9,838 bases of DNA, from the NCBI GenBank assembly GCA_013811715.1, contig JACCUS010000470.1:1-9838 (forward strand), given 5' to 3'. Below, piece after piece: positions 1 to 6,879 of this stretch; the stretch's first letter is position 1, and every line of letters starts with the position of its first letter. Below the pieces are notes generated by a model. The model worked only from the letters and a program-made list of their open reading frames with translations. It was not told where the DNA came from and made no database searches. Source of the stretch: Nocardioidaceae bacterium. Lineage in GTDB: Bacteria > Actinomycetota > Actinomycetes > Propionibacteriales > Nocardioidaceae. The translations under genes were made by a program, and so were the position numbers.

Positions 1-739
1 CGCCGCGACCGGCGTTGCTGGTGAGCACTCCCGCGCCAAGTCTCGTCACCAGCTCGGCGATCTCGGCGGCGGCGCCGACCGCGCCGCCGCCCAGCCACAC
101 GAGCGGGCGTCGGGCTCCGGCGACGAGGGTGACGGCCTCGTCGATCGCGGACGGCTCGGCGGATGCCGACGGCTGCGGTGCGGCCGGGGTGAACGCTGCG
201 GTCTTGGCGTACTGCAGGTCGATGGGGATCTCCACGCTGACAGGACCGGCCGGGGCGGCCAGCGCCTGGGCGGCGGCACCGGCGAGGATGGCGGCGACAT
301 CGCGGGCGGCAGTCACCCGCCGCGCCTGCTTCGAGACGGCGGCGAGCATCCCGAGCTGGTCCCTGGTCTCGTGGATGACGCCCCTGCCGAGTCCGAGGTA
401 CGGGGAGTCGATCTGCCCGGTGACGTGGAGCACGGCGCTGCCCGCGGTCAATGCCTCGACGAGCGCGCCAGCGGCGTTTCCGGCACCGGTGCCGGTGCTC
501 GTGACGGCGATTCCCAGCGTGCCGGCAACCCTGGCGTAGGCGTCGGCAGCGCTGACGCATGTGGCCTCGTGGCGCACGGGCACGTAGCGGCCGGCGCCCA
601 CGAGGGCATCGACGAGGGGCTGGTTGTGGATGCTCACGAGGCCGAACGCGGCGCCGACGTCGTGGTGCTCGGCAAGGGCGACGAGCACGTCTCCGGCGTT
701 GCCGTTCTCGGTCCGCACCGCGGATCTCCGCTCAGACAC
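1..739 (-). CDS. ThDP-dependent enzyme, acetolactate synthase/benzoylformate decarboxylase-like (3' part beyond window)
   Basis: The 246 visible residues form the N-terminal PYR domain and the beginning of the central domain of the IlvB-like thiamine diphosphate family. The segment HEATCVSAADAYAR (57-70) matches the family's HEx-AA-GYAR motif, and Glu58 is the expected glutamate that activates the cofactor. It is followed by a TSTGTGAGN loop (80-88) and VTGQ (106-109). The central domain starts near residue 195 with an RRPLVWLGGGAV stretch (210-221). The C-terminal ThDP/Mg-binding domain (GDG...N motif) lies outside the window, so substrate choice cannot be judged; family members act on 2-oxo acids. 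The GTG at 739 was chosen because GGAGGAG (749-755) sits 9 bases upstream and the start overlaps the SDR stop by 8 bp. GTG at 718 is an in-frame alternative. It is the last visible gene of the operon. Confidence 0.88.
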   Translation of the reverse strand, partial: MSERRSAVRTENGNAGDVLVALAEHHDVGAAFGLVSIHNQPLVDALVGAGRYVPVRHEATCVSAADAYARVAGTLGIAVTSTGTGAGNAAGALVEALTAGSAVLHVTGQIDSPYLGLGRGVIHETRDQLGMLAAVSKQARRVTAARDVAAILAGAAAQALAAPAGPVSVEIPIDLQYAKTAAFTPAAPQPSASAEPSAIDEAVTLVAGARRPLVWLGGGAVGAAAEIAELVTRLGAGVLTSNAGRG

Positions 740-1520
740 AGCGTCCGACTCCTCCGCCGACGTCGAGGCTGCTGCCCGTCACGAACGATGCCAGCGGTGA
801 GAGCAGCGAGGTGATCACATAGGCGACCTCGATCGGCGTGCCGAACCGTCCGAGGGGCACACCACGATCCGCGGCCACGGCGGCACTCCACGCCTCGAAC
901 GAGCCCGCAGGTCCTGCCGCTTCGTAGCGGCGTCGCCACTGGCCGCTGTCGATCAGGCCGAGGCACACGCTGTTGACGCGGATGCCGTCGGCGGCGAGCT
1001 CCGTCGCCAGGTTCTTGGACAGATTGAGCACGCCGGCCCTGGCGGCGCTCGTTGCCACCAGGCGGGTCTCGGGCTGGCGGGCGAGGATGGCGTTCACGTT
1101 GACGACGGCGGCGGCGTCGCTACGGCGCAGATGGGCGAGCGCCGCGGTCAGCGGGTTCAGCACGCTGGCGAACTTGAGCTCGAGCTCGTCGTGCCAGTCC
1201 TCCCATGTCGTGTCGGCAAACGGCTTCATCCGTGACTCGCCGGCGTTGCTGACGAGCCCGTCGATACCGCCGAAACGTTCGGCGACGGCAGCGATGAACT
1301 CCTCGGTGTCCTCCCCGGAGCGCACGTCGCAGCCGAGGGTCAGCAGGCGGTCAGCCGCCGTCTCGGCGATGCGTGCCGTCTCCGCCGCGAGCCTGTCCAC
1401 GTTCCTGGCGCATGTCGCGACACAGGCACCCTCGTCGACGAGCATGGCCACCAGCGCCTTGCCGATGCCTGAGCTGCCGCCGGTCACGACGTAGGTCCTG
1501 CCGCTCAGGCCGAGGTCCAC
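732..1520 (-). CDS. SDR-family protein lacking the canonical catalytic residues (BKR-like)
   Basis: This is a 262-residue Rossmann-fold short-chain dehydrogenase homologue of normal family length. The nucleotide-binding motif TGGSSGIG (13-20), a core CDV (64-66) and SNAG (91-94) are intact. The active site is not: where classical SDRs have Ser, then Tyr-x-x-x-Lys, the aligned positions read Ala144, Thr157 and Arg161 (ATSAARAG, 156-163). The C-terminal region VNSV (182-185) and the closing TGSSLDVGGG (248-257) are normal. A known SDR subgroup, usually annotated as beta-ketoacyl-ACP reductase-like, similarly departs from the catalytic tetrad, so this need not be a decayed gene. It starts with GTG at 1520, behind GAGGGG, 13 bp after the stop of the intact SDR. 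Possible roles are an SDR with unorthodox chemistry or a non-catalytic partner of the neighbouring SDR. Confidence 0.88.
   Translation of the reverse strand: MDLGLSGRTYVVTGGSSGIGKALVAMLVDEGACVATCARNVDRLAAETARIAETAADRLLTLGCDVRSGEDTEEFIAAVAERFGGIDGLVSNAGESRMKPFADTTWEDWHDELELKFASVLNPLTAALAHLRRSDAAAVVNVNAILARQPETRLVATSAARAGVLNLSKNLATELAADGIRVNSVCLGLIDSGQWRRRYEAAGPAGSFEAWSAAVAADRGVPLGRFGTPIEVAYVITSLLSPLASFVTGSSLDVGGGVGRCV
749..755 (-). promoter_or_regulatory. Ribosome binding site for the ThDP enzyme gene
   Basis: GGAGGAG on the minus strand lies inside the end of the upstream SDR gene, 9 bases before the GTG at 739. It is the main reason for preferring that GTG over the in-frame GTG at 718. Confidence 0.6.
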
Positions 1521-1533
1521 CGATGTCCCCTCG

Positions 1534-2286
1534 TCATGGCATCACGAAGCCGCCGTCGACGACGAGCGTCTGACCGGTGACGTAGCGAGCCGCCGCCGAC
1601 AGTAGGTACAGCACGGCTCCGGCGACGTCATCGGGTCGCTGCGGGGAGCAGAGCGCTCGCCGGTCGGCGTACAGCCGGTGGCGTTCGGCGGGGATGTCGA
1701 CGGTCGACTCCGACTCGACGAGGCCGGGAGCGACGGCGTTCACGGTGATGCCGAATGGGCCGAGCTCGCGTGCCATGCCGCGAGTCAGGGCGATCAGGCC
1801 TCCTTTTGAGGCGATGTAGTGGGAGAGCCGTGGCGATCCGTACAGCGCGGCGTCCGACGCCATGTTGACGATGCGACCTTCTCCGGCACCCATCAGCAGG
1901 GGGGCGGCATGCTTGGCGACCAGCCACGGTCCGCGGAGGTTGACGGCCAGCAGTTGATCCCAGGTCGCCACGTCCAGCTCCCAGAACTGCTTGCCGCCAA
2001 CCGCTTCGGCGAGTCCGGCGTTGTTGACCAGCGCCCACAGCGGGTCGCCGACCCGGGCGATGCCCCGCTCGACGGAGCCTTCGTCGGTGACGTCGAGCAC
2101 CAGGCCGTCGACGTCACCAGCGCCCTCCTCAGCAGCGACGGTGGCCAAGGCCGGGTCGATGCGGTCCTGTCGGACGTCGGTCACGATCACGTCGGCATCG
2201 GCGCGTCGGCACCACCGGGCGACGGCGAGGCCGAGGCCCCTCCCCGCACCGGTGATGAGGACGCGCCGTCCGGCGAGATCGAGCAC
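1534..2286 (-). CDS. Classical SDR-family NAD(P)-dependent oxidoreductase
   Basis: This 250-residue classical short-chain dehydrogenase/reductase has every expected element: TGAGRGLG (12-19) for the dinucleotide, LDVTD (64-68), NNAG (88-91), catalytic Ser144 in NMASDAA, Tyr157 and Lys161 in YIASK, NAVAPG (183-188) and a C-terminal TGQTLVVDGG (238-247). An acidic residue (Asp37) at the end of the second strand suggests preference for NAD(H) over NADP(H); this is inferred from the family rule. The likely reaction is alcohol/ketone interconversion on a pathway intermediate. Substrate specificity cannot be read from the sequence. It starts with GTG at 2286, only 2 bp after the cupin stop, and ends 13 bp before the degenerate SDR. 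The pair may be paralogues that function together. Confidence 0.93.
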   Translation of the reverse strand: MLDLAGRRVLITGAGRGLGLAVARWCRRADADVIVTDVRQDRIDPALATVAAEEGAGDVDGLVLDVTDEGSVERGIARVGDPLWALVNNAGLAEAVGGKQFWELDVATWDQLLAVNLRGPWLVAKHAAPLLMGAGEGRIVNMASDAALYGSPRLSHYIASKGGLIALTRGMARELGPFGITVNAVAPGLVESESTVDIPAERHRLYADRRALCSPQRPDDVAGAVLYLLSAAARYVTGQTLVVDGGFVMP

Positions 2287-2288
2287 GT

Positions 2289-2789
2289 TCAGCCCCGCGT
2301 CACCCCGGCCATCGCCGAGGTGGTCGGGTAGGTCGGCAGCTGCGGCTTGGGGGCGCCGATGATGACGCAGAACAGGGCGTCGACGTCGCCGACGTTGCGC
2401 AGGCTGCGGGGCACGCCGGCCGGGACCTTGATGAGGTCGCGGTAGCCGAGCACGCGCGACGCCGTGCGAGTGCCGTCCTCGGTGTCGTGCACCGTGAACT
2501 CGACCTGGCCGTCGAGGACGAAGAACACCTCCTCGACGTCGTGGTGGTTGTGCTCGGGGCCGACGGCGCCCGGTGGCAGCAGCATGTTCGAGAACGTGAA
2601 GTGCTCGGCCGCCAGGATGCGTTGGTCGGAGTCGTGGTCACCGGTGGCACCAGAGCCGATGTAGCGGATCTGGGCGCGGCGGTACTCCTCGCCTGCCTGA
2701 GCTTGGAAACCGAGGGTGTCCCAATCCTCGACCCGAGAGTCCCGGGTGGCGACGCAGCTGTCGAGGAGCGATTCGAGGTCGGTCGGCAT
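2289..2789 (-). CDS. Cupin-domain protein from an internal start (alternative product of the same frame)
   Basis: An ATG at 2789 in the hydrolase frame would give a free 166-residue cupin, a usual size for a single-domain cupin. GAGAGG lies 8 bases upstream. Counted from this start, the first cupin motif has His80, His82 and Glu86/Glu87. The second motif has Arg128 where the metal-binding His is expected. Cupins of this form in degradation operons can be dioxygenases, isomerases or small-molecule binders, and nothing here decides which. The domain begins a few residues after this Met, which supports an ancestrally separate gene. It is listed separately because either product, or both, could be made. 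Confidence 0.5.
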   Translation of the reverse strand: MPTDLESLLDSCVATRDSRVEDWDTLGFQAQAGEEYRRAQIRYIGSGATGDHDSDQRILAAEHFTFSNMLLPPGAVGPEHNHHDVEEVFFVLDGQVEFTVHDTEDGTRTASRVLGYRDLIKVPAGVPRSLRNVGDVDALFCVIIGAPKPQLPTYPTTSAMAGVTRG

Positions 2790-3641
2790 GGTGGTGTCCT
2801 CTCGGTGGTCGATGGTAGGGGTGGTCGTGGCGGCCCGATCGTGCAGCGAGGCGAGGAACCGGCCGATGGCAGCATTGAACGGCTCGGGCCGTTCCTGGTT
2901 GGCGTGGTGGCCGGCGCCGGGGATGATCTGCAGACGGGCGCCTGGCACGAGCTCGGCGATCGTCTGCGACTCGACCGGCGGGCACACGACGTCGTCGGCG
3001 CCGACGAGGACGAGCGTCGGCATGGTCAGGCCGGCGAGCTGGGCGGTGTGGTCGGTGGCCGCCATCGACTCGGCGGCGTGGGCGTATCCGGGCAGCCGGA
3101 TGGCTTCGGCCATCGTCGCGGCAACCCGCTCGACGAGGGCGGCGGGAGCCCGCTCCGAGAGCAGTCGTGGCGCCCGTCGACGGGCGTAGGCCACGGCGCC
3201 GTCACGGGCGAGCTCACCGCCGCGGCGGCGCATCGCCGCGGCTCGCTGCGGATCAGTGCCCGACCCGCGAGTCGAATCGGCGAGGACGAGCGCCGTCACC
3301 CGGTCGGGATAGCGGAGCGCGAAGCGGGTGGCGATGACACCTCCCCAGGAGACGCCCACGAGTGCCGCCTCGGTGATACCTACGGCGTCGAGCAGTACGG
3401 CAACCGAGTCGGCGTAGCCGTCGATGCCGGGCGGGCGGTCAGGATCGACCGAGTGGCCGTAGCCGATGGCGTCCGGTGCCAGCACGCGCCAGTCGCCGCC
3501 GAACTCCTCGAGCTGAGCGCGGAAGCTGCCACCGTCCGAGCCGATGCCGTGCAGCAGCACGAGGGCAGGGGCGCCGGCCGGACCGGCGACGAGCACCGAC
3601 TGGCCCCCGATGCGGTTGCGCTCGACGCGCACGGCGCTCAT
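2289..3641 (-). CDS. Alpha/beta hydrolase read in frame into a cupin domain (450 aa fusion or stop-less gene pair)
   Basis: Residues 1-268 are an alpha/beta hydrolase. They carry the oxyanion motif HGIGSDGG (31-38), nucleophile Ser98 in GVSWGG, acid candidate Asp216 or Asp217 in GADDVVCP, and catalytic His245 in GAGHHANQERPEPFN. The architecture resembles meta-cleavage product hydrolases, esterases and lactonases; the nucleophile elbow is not diagnostic of one of them. Residues 285-450 are a single-domain cupin with H364-N-H366 and Glu370/Glu371, followed by PAGVPRSLRN (407-416). The join (269-284) is a Thr-rich linker that reads like a translated intergenic spacer and holds a ribosome binding site before Met285. 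The start ATG overlaps the AspDH stop as ATGA. The product may be a true fusion, two proteins from two starts, or the result of a lost stop codon. Confidence 0.85.
   Translation of the reverse strand: MSAVRVERNRIGGQSVLVAGPAGAPALVLLHGIGSDGGSFRAQLEEFGGDWRVLAPDAIGYGHSVDPDRPPGIDGYADSVAVLLDAVGITEAALVGVSWGGVIATRFALRYPDRVTALVLADSTRGSGTDPQRAAAMRRRGGELARDGAVAYARRRAPRLLSERAPAALVERVAATMAEAIRLPGYAHAAESMAATDHTAQLAGLTMPTLVLVGADDVVCPPVESQTIAELVPGARLQIIPGAGHHANQERPEPFNAAIGRFLASLHDRAATTTPTIDHREDTTMPTDLESLLDSCVATRDSRVEDWDTLGFQAQAGEEYRRAQIRYIGSGATGDHDSDQRILAAEHFTFSNMLLPPGAVGPEHNHHDVEEVFFVLDGQVEFTVHDTEDGTRTASRVLGYRDLIKVPAGVPRSLRNVGDVDALFCVIIGAPKPQLPTYPTTSAMAGVTRG
2798..2803 (-). promoter_or_regulatory. Internal ribosome binding site at the hydrolase-cupin junction
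   Basis: GAGAGG on the minus strand lies 8 bases before the in-frame ATG at 2789. A Shine-Dalgarno-like site exactly at the domain boundary suggests that the cupin was, or still is, independently translated. Confidence 0.5.
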
Positions 3642-4459
3642 ACGAACTCACCCGGTCGTCCGGCGAGCACGTTGAGGGCGCGCAGCACTGCGAACGGCAC
3701 GACGTGGCTCGACCGAGGGTTCTGCGGGGACGGGCGATTGCTGATCTCGAAGCGGTAGTCGCCGCTGTCAGCGCGGACGTCGATCACGTGGGTGTTGCGG
3801 GACGCCGCGGGGTCGCCGACGACGTCGACGCGTACCGGCTCCCACGACCCGGCGGCGACGGCGAGGGCGGCGGCGACGTTGACCGATGTGGGGAACCGCA
3901 GGACCGCCTCGCGAGCTGGTCCGCTGAAGCACGTCACGACCTCGGTCCCGGTCTCCAGCCGGCGGCGCAGCTCGGCGTCCATCCATGACTGGACGAGGAC
4001 CGGGGCCGGCTTCGTCGTCGTGAGGTGGACGTCGTCGATGCGGCCCAGCTGGCGGCAGGCGCTGAGGATGTCGATGCCGCCGATGGCACCTGTGCTGATC
4101 ATGAGCCGCCCGCCGTCGGTGGCGGTGAGCCGTTCGAACAGCTGGTCGTCGGCGAGGGCGCCGACGGACACGACGAGCAGGTCGGCACCGGCCGCCAGCA
4201 GGTCGGGCCCGTAGTCGATGAGCGCCTGCTGGCTGGCGACCTCGATGACGAGGTCGCAGTGCGAGGGCAGGTCGCCGGGGGCCACCTGCGACACATCCAG
4301 TTCGTCGAGGTCGTCGTGATGGTGCAAGGCGGCGACCGCAGTGAGCTCGACGCCGGGGGCGTCGCCGCGCTGGATCGCCCGTCCCACCTCGGCGCCGATG
4401 GCACCCCAGCCGAGCAGCCCGACGCGCAGCGGACGGGTACCGCCGCCCAGCTCGTTCAC
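3638..4459 (-). CDS. Aspartate dehydrogenase (NadX/AspDH) family protein
   Basis: This 273-residue protein matches the L-aspartate dehydrogenase family along its length. It has the NAD(P)-binding motif GWGAIG (17-22), IEVASQQALIDYG (72-84), VVSVGALAD (96-104), STGAIGGIDIL (122-132), TTKPAP (148-153), SGPAREAVLRFPTSVNVAAALA (179-200), GDP (215-217), His224 in NTHVIDV (the family's catalytic His) and the C-terminal NRPSPQNPRSS (241-251). Characterised members interconvert L-aspartate and iminoaspartate/oxaloacetate with NAD(P). The open frame extends upstream to 4831, but the GTG at 4459 is chosen because AGGAGG lies 7 bases before it, it overlaps the permease stop as GTGA, and homology begins just after it. 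No nadA, nadB or nadC lies nearby. The setting, an importer and ring-cleavage operon, suggests a catabolic dehydrogenase role, possibly on an amino or imino dicarboxylate other than aspartate. Confidence 0.9.
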   Translation of the reverse strand: MNELGGGTRPLRVGLLGWGAIGAEVGRAIQRGDAPGVELTAVAALHHHDDLDELDVSQVAPGDLPSHCDLVIEVASQQALIDYGPDLLAAGADLLVVSVGALADDQLFERLTATDGGRLMISTGAIGGIDILSACRQLGRIDDVHLTTTKPAPVLVQSWMDAELRRRLETGTEVVTCFSGPAREAVLRFPTSVNVAAALAVAAGSWEPVRVDVVGDPAASRNTHVIDVRADSGDYRFEISNRPSPQNPRSSHVVPFAVLRALNVLAGRPGEFV

Positions 4460-5283
4460 AGGGTGACCTCCTGCTCCCAGAACACGACGGCACGGAGGAC
4501 CGCAACGATGATGCGGTCGATCACGAACCCCAGGACGCCGAGCACGATGATCACGCTGAACACCCCGGCCGGTTGGAAGTTGGCCCTTGCGTCCATGATC
4601 ATGAAGCCGAGGCCGCGGCTTTCGCCGATCATCTCCGTTACGACCATGACGATCAACATGATCGGCGCGGCGATGCGCAGACCGGTGAGGATCGACGGCA
4701 ACGTCGCTGGGATGGCCACGTCGACGAGGCGTCGCCGGCGCGTGGCCTCGGCATTGCGCGTGTGCCACATCAGATCCCGGGTGATGGCACGGGCGCCGGC
4801 GTGGGTGTTGTAGACGATCGGGTAGAGGCATTCGAGGGCGACGAGCACGATCTTCGGGGCGGCACCGAGCCCGAGGAGCAGGATGAAGACTGGGTACAGG
4901 GCGAGCTTCGGCGCAGGGTAGGTGGCGGAGAGGATCGGCTGCAGGGTCCGCTCGATCCAGCGGTTGGCACCCATCGCCAGGCCGATGGCGACACCGGCGA
5001 CGAGGGCGATCAAGAGGCCGATCAGGCCGCGCGTCAGTGTCAGGCGTCCGTTGAACCAGAGGTCGCCACTACGGACGTCGTCCAGCAGGCGGTCCCAGAT
5101 CTCGTTGAGCGTGGGGATCAGGCGGTTGTCGCTGCGCCGGGCCAGCAACTCCCACGCGGCGAACATGGCGACGATGCCGGCAAGGCGACGCACCGTGCGC
5201 GACGTCGGCGCCAACGTCCGTGCCGGGAACCGGGCGAATCGGCGGTGGGCTCGGCCCCCCGGCGCGAGGACGGCCTCAGCCAA
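4456..5283 (-). CDS. ABC transporter permease, NitT/TauT (SsuC/TauC-like) type, second permease
   Basis: This 275-residue inner-membrane permease of the nitrate/sulfonate/taurine importer class would form part of the translocation channel. An arginine-rich N-terminus (residues 1-34, cytoplasmic by the positive-inside rule) precedes hydrophobic segments near 35-48, 85-106, 125-140, 144-158, 205-220 and 240-264. The cytoplasmic EAA loop, which docks on the ATPase, is at about 178-196 (AEATRRRRLVDVAIPATLP). It starts with TTG at 5283, supported by GGAGGG 5 bases upstream and an 8-bp overlap with the preceding permease stop. A GTGA overlap links it to the AspDH-like gene. It clearly differs in sequence from its neighbour permease, so the importer is probably a heterodimer at the membrane. 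Confidence 0.9.
   Translation of the reverse strand: MAEAVLAPGGRAHRRFARFPARTLAPTSRTVRRLAGIVAMFAAWELLARRSDNRLIPTLNEIWDRLLDDVRSGDLWFNGRLTLTRGLIGLLIALVAGVAIGLAMGANRWIERTLQPILSATYPAPKLALYPVFILLLGLGAAPKIVLVALECLYPIVYNTHAGARAITRDLMWHTRNAEATRRRRLVDVAIPATLPSILTGLRIAAPIMLIVMVVTEMIGESRGLGFMIMDARANFQPAGVFSVIIVLGVLGFVIDRIIVAVLRAVVFWEQEVTL
4467..4472 (-). promoter_or_regulatory. Strong ribosome binding site for the AspDH-like gene
   Basis: A perfect AGGAGG on the minus strand lies inside the last codons of the permease gene, 7 bases before the GTG at 4459. It decides the start in a frame that stays open far upstream. Confidence 0.75.
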
Positions 5284-6088
5284 GGTGACCCTCCATCGAT
5301 TGGCCGCGCGTCAGACGGCGGCCGGCGGCGAGCAGTACCTGGTCGGCGAGGAACCCGATGCTCCCGATCACGACGACGCCGGCCCACATCAGGCTGTAGT
5401 CACCCTCGAGCCGCGACCGGAAGATCGCCGAACCGAGGCCCGTGCCGAAGCCGATCACCTCGGTGGCGAACATCATCACGAACGACAGGGCCAGGCTCAG
5501 TCGCAGGCCGACGAGTGCCTTGGGCAGCGCCGCGGGCACGACGATCGTGGTGAACCCGCGCAACCAAGACGCCTCGTTGTTGCGGCCCAGCCAGATCAGG
5601 TCGCGGTTGATGCCGCGCGTTCCGCTCTGGGCGTTCAGGTACACCGGGTAGAAGCACGCCAAGGCGATGACGAGGATCCGCGTGCGATCGTCGAAGCCGA
5701 GGATCACGGCGATGGCAGGGAAGAGCGCGATCTTGGGGATCGGATAGGAAACGGCGACTGGACCGTCCAAGACGTCGCCGAACCACGGTGAGACGCCGGT
5801 GACGAGCCCGAGCACGAACCCGGCGGCGGCGCCGATGGCAAAGCCGATCAACGCCCGGCGGAGGCTCTCGAGGACGAGCGGGTGCAGCGTGCCGTCGATG
5901 AGCAGGCCCACCACATCGCCGACGATGGCCGTCGGGCGGAGGATGTACTCGGGGAGTGCTCCGACAAGTCCGCTTAGCTCCCACACGGCGACGACGGCGA
6001 GCACCAGCCCGGCAGGCAGCATCCACGGGTGGTCGTCGACCGTACGGAGCCACGACGGCGTGACCCCCGGCCTCGTTGCCGCGGTCAC
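5276..6088 (-). CDS. ABC transporter permease, NitT/TauT (SsuC/TauC-like) type, first permease
   Basis: This is a 270-residue integral membrane protein of the same BPD-transporter permease family as the gene after it. Hydrophobic segments lie near 23-43, 80-100, 112-132, 136-152, 195-213 and 233-255. The EAA loop is at 172-189 (EASWLRGFTTIVVPAALP), with the conserved Gly at 178. The motif YPIPKIALFPA (115-125) is typical of TauC/SsuC-like permeases. It starts with GTG at 6088, overlapping the ATPase stop as GTGA. It is translationally coupled on both sides: 4 bp with the ATPase and 8 bp with the second permease. The substrate class suggested by the family is small organic anions, such as sulfonates, nitrate, aromatic acids or vitamin precursors. 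Confidence 0.92.
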   Translation of the reverse strand: MTAATRPGVTPSWLRTVDDHPWMLPAGLVLAVVAVWELSGLVGALPEYILRPTAIVGDVVGLLIDGTLHPLVLESLRRALIGFAIGAAAGFVLGLVTGVSPWFGDVLDGPVAVSYPIPKIALFPAIAVILGFDDRTRILVIALACFYPVYLNAQSGTRGINRDLIWLGRNNEASWLRGFTTIVVPAALPKALVGLRLSLALSFVMMFATEVIGFGTGLGSAIFRSRLEGDYSLMWAGVVVIGSIGFLADQVLLAAGRRLTRGQSMEGHLG

Positions 6089-6873
6089 GAGGTCACCCCG
6101 ACGACCGCTGCGTCGGCGTTATCGATCTCCGCCCGCAGCAGGTCCCACAGGTCGTTGTGGTAGTCGAGCAGTTCCTTCGACTTCTTCGTCTCGCCGTCCC
6201 GAGGCCGCTCCAGGTCGATGGTGATGTCGTGGGCGACGCGGCCGGGGCGGGCGGTCAGCAGCACGACACGATCGCCGAGGAACACCGCCTCGGAGATGTC
6301 GTGGGTGACGAACACGACGGTCAACCTGGATTCCTGCCAGATGCGGCTGAGCTCCTCCTGCATGAGCTCCCGGGTCTGGGCGTCGAGGGCGCCGAACGGC
6401 TCGTCCATCAGCAGCACCTCGGGCTCCATGGCCAGCGTGCGGGCGAGCGCGGCGCGCTGACGCATGCCGCCCGACAGCTCGGCGGGATAGGCGCGCTCGA
6501 ACCCGCGCAGCCCGACGAGGCCAAGCAGTTCTCGTGCCGTGTTGCAGGCCTGCTTGCGGCTGCCGCCGTTCGCCTCGATCGGCCACGCCACGTTGCGCTC
6601 GATGTTCCGCCACGGGAACAGGCTGGCGTGTTGGAACACCATGCCGAGGCGTCGCGTGGGCCGCTCGACCCGACAGTCGTCCAGCGTGATGTCGCCGGTC
6701 GTGGGCTGCTCGAACCCGCCCAGGATGTGCAGCAGGGTCGACTTCCCAGAACCGCTGGGGCCGAGGATGCAGCTGAACTGTCCCCGGGCGAACGTCAGGC
6801 TGACGCCTTCGAGCGCGGTCACTCGGCGGCTGCCACGCTGAAACGTCATGCCGATGTCGTCGGCCTGCAACAT
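6085..6873 (-). CDS. ABC transporter ATP-binding protein, NitT/TauT (SsuB/TauB-like) type
   Basis: This 262-residue nucleotide-binding subunit powers import. All motifs are intact: Walker A GPSGSGKS (38-45), Q-loop Gln81 in VFQHASLFPW, ABC signature LSGGMRQR (133-140), Walker B VLLMDEPFGALD (153-164) with catalytic Glu158, and switch His191 in VTHDISEA. The MVFQHASLFPW and MDEPFGALDAQTR wording is characteristic of the nitrate/sulfonate/taurine family. A short C-terminal extension (220-262) is charged and lacks a recognisable regulatory domain. It starts with ATG at 6873, 6 bp after the binding-protein stop codon. The ribosome binding site is weak (AAGTAGGT region), so it probably depends on translation of the gene before it. 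Confidence 0.95.
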   Translation of the reverse strand: MLQADDIGMTFQRGSRRVTALEGVSLTFARGQFSCILGPSGSGKSTLLHILGGFEQPTTGDITLDDCRVERPTRRLGMVFQHASLFPWRNIERNVAWPIEANGGSRKQACNTARELLGLVGLRGFERAYPAELSGGMRQRAALARTLAMEPEVLLMDEPFGALDAQTRELMQEELSRIWQESRLTVVFVTHDISEAVFLGDRVVLLTARPGRVAHDITIDLERPRDGETKKSKELLDYHNDLWDLLRAEIDNADAAVVGVTS

Positions 6874-6879
6874 GACGAC

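Noticed and set aside
15..3988. Long plus-strand open frames opposite the minus-strand genes (for example 15-539, 973-1494 and 2487-3758)
   Set aside because: They lack recognisable domains, have low-complexity Arg/Ala/Ser-rich translations and lie exactly opposite well-supported genes; this is expected in GC-rich DNA.
4460..4831. N-terminal extension of the AspDH-like frame up to 4831
   Set aside because: The extra 124 residues are the out-of-frame reading of the permease gene. The AGGAGG-GTG at 4459 and the position of the NAD-binding motif fix the start.
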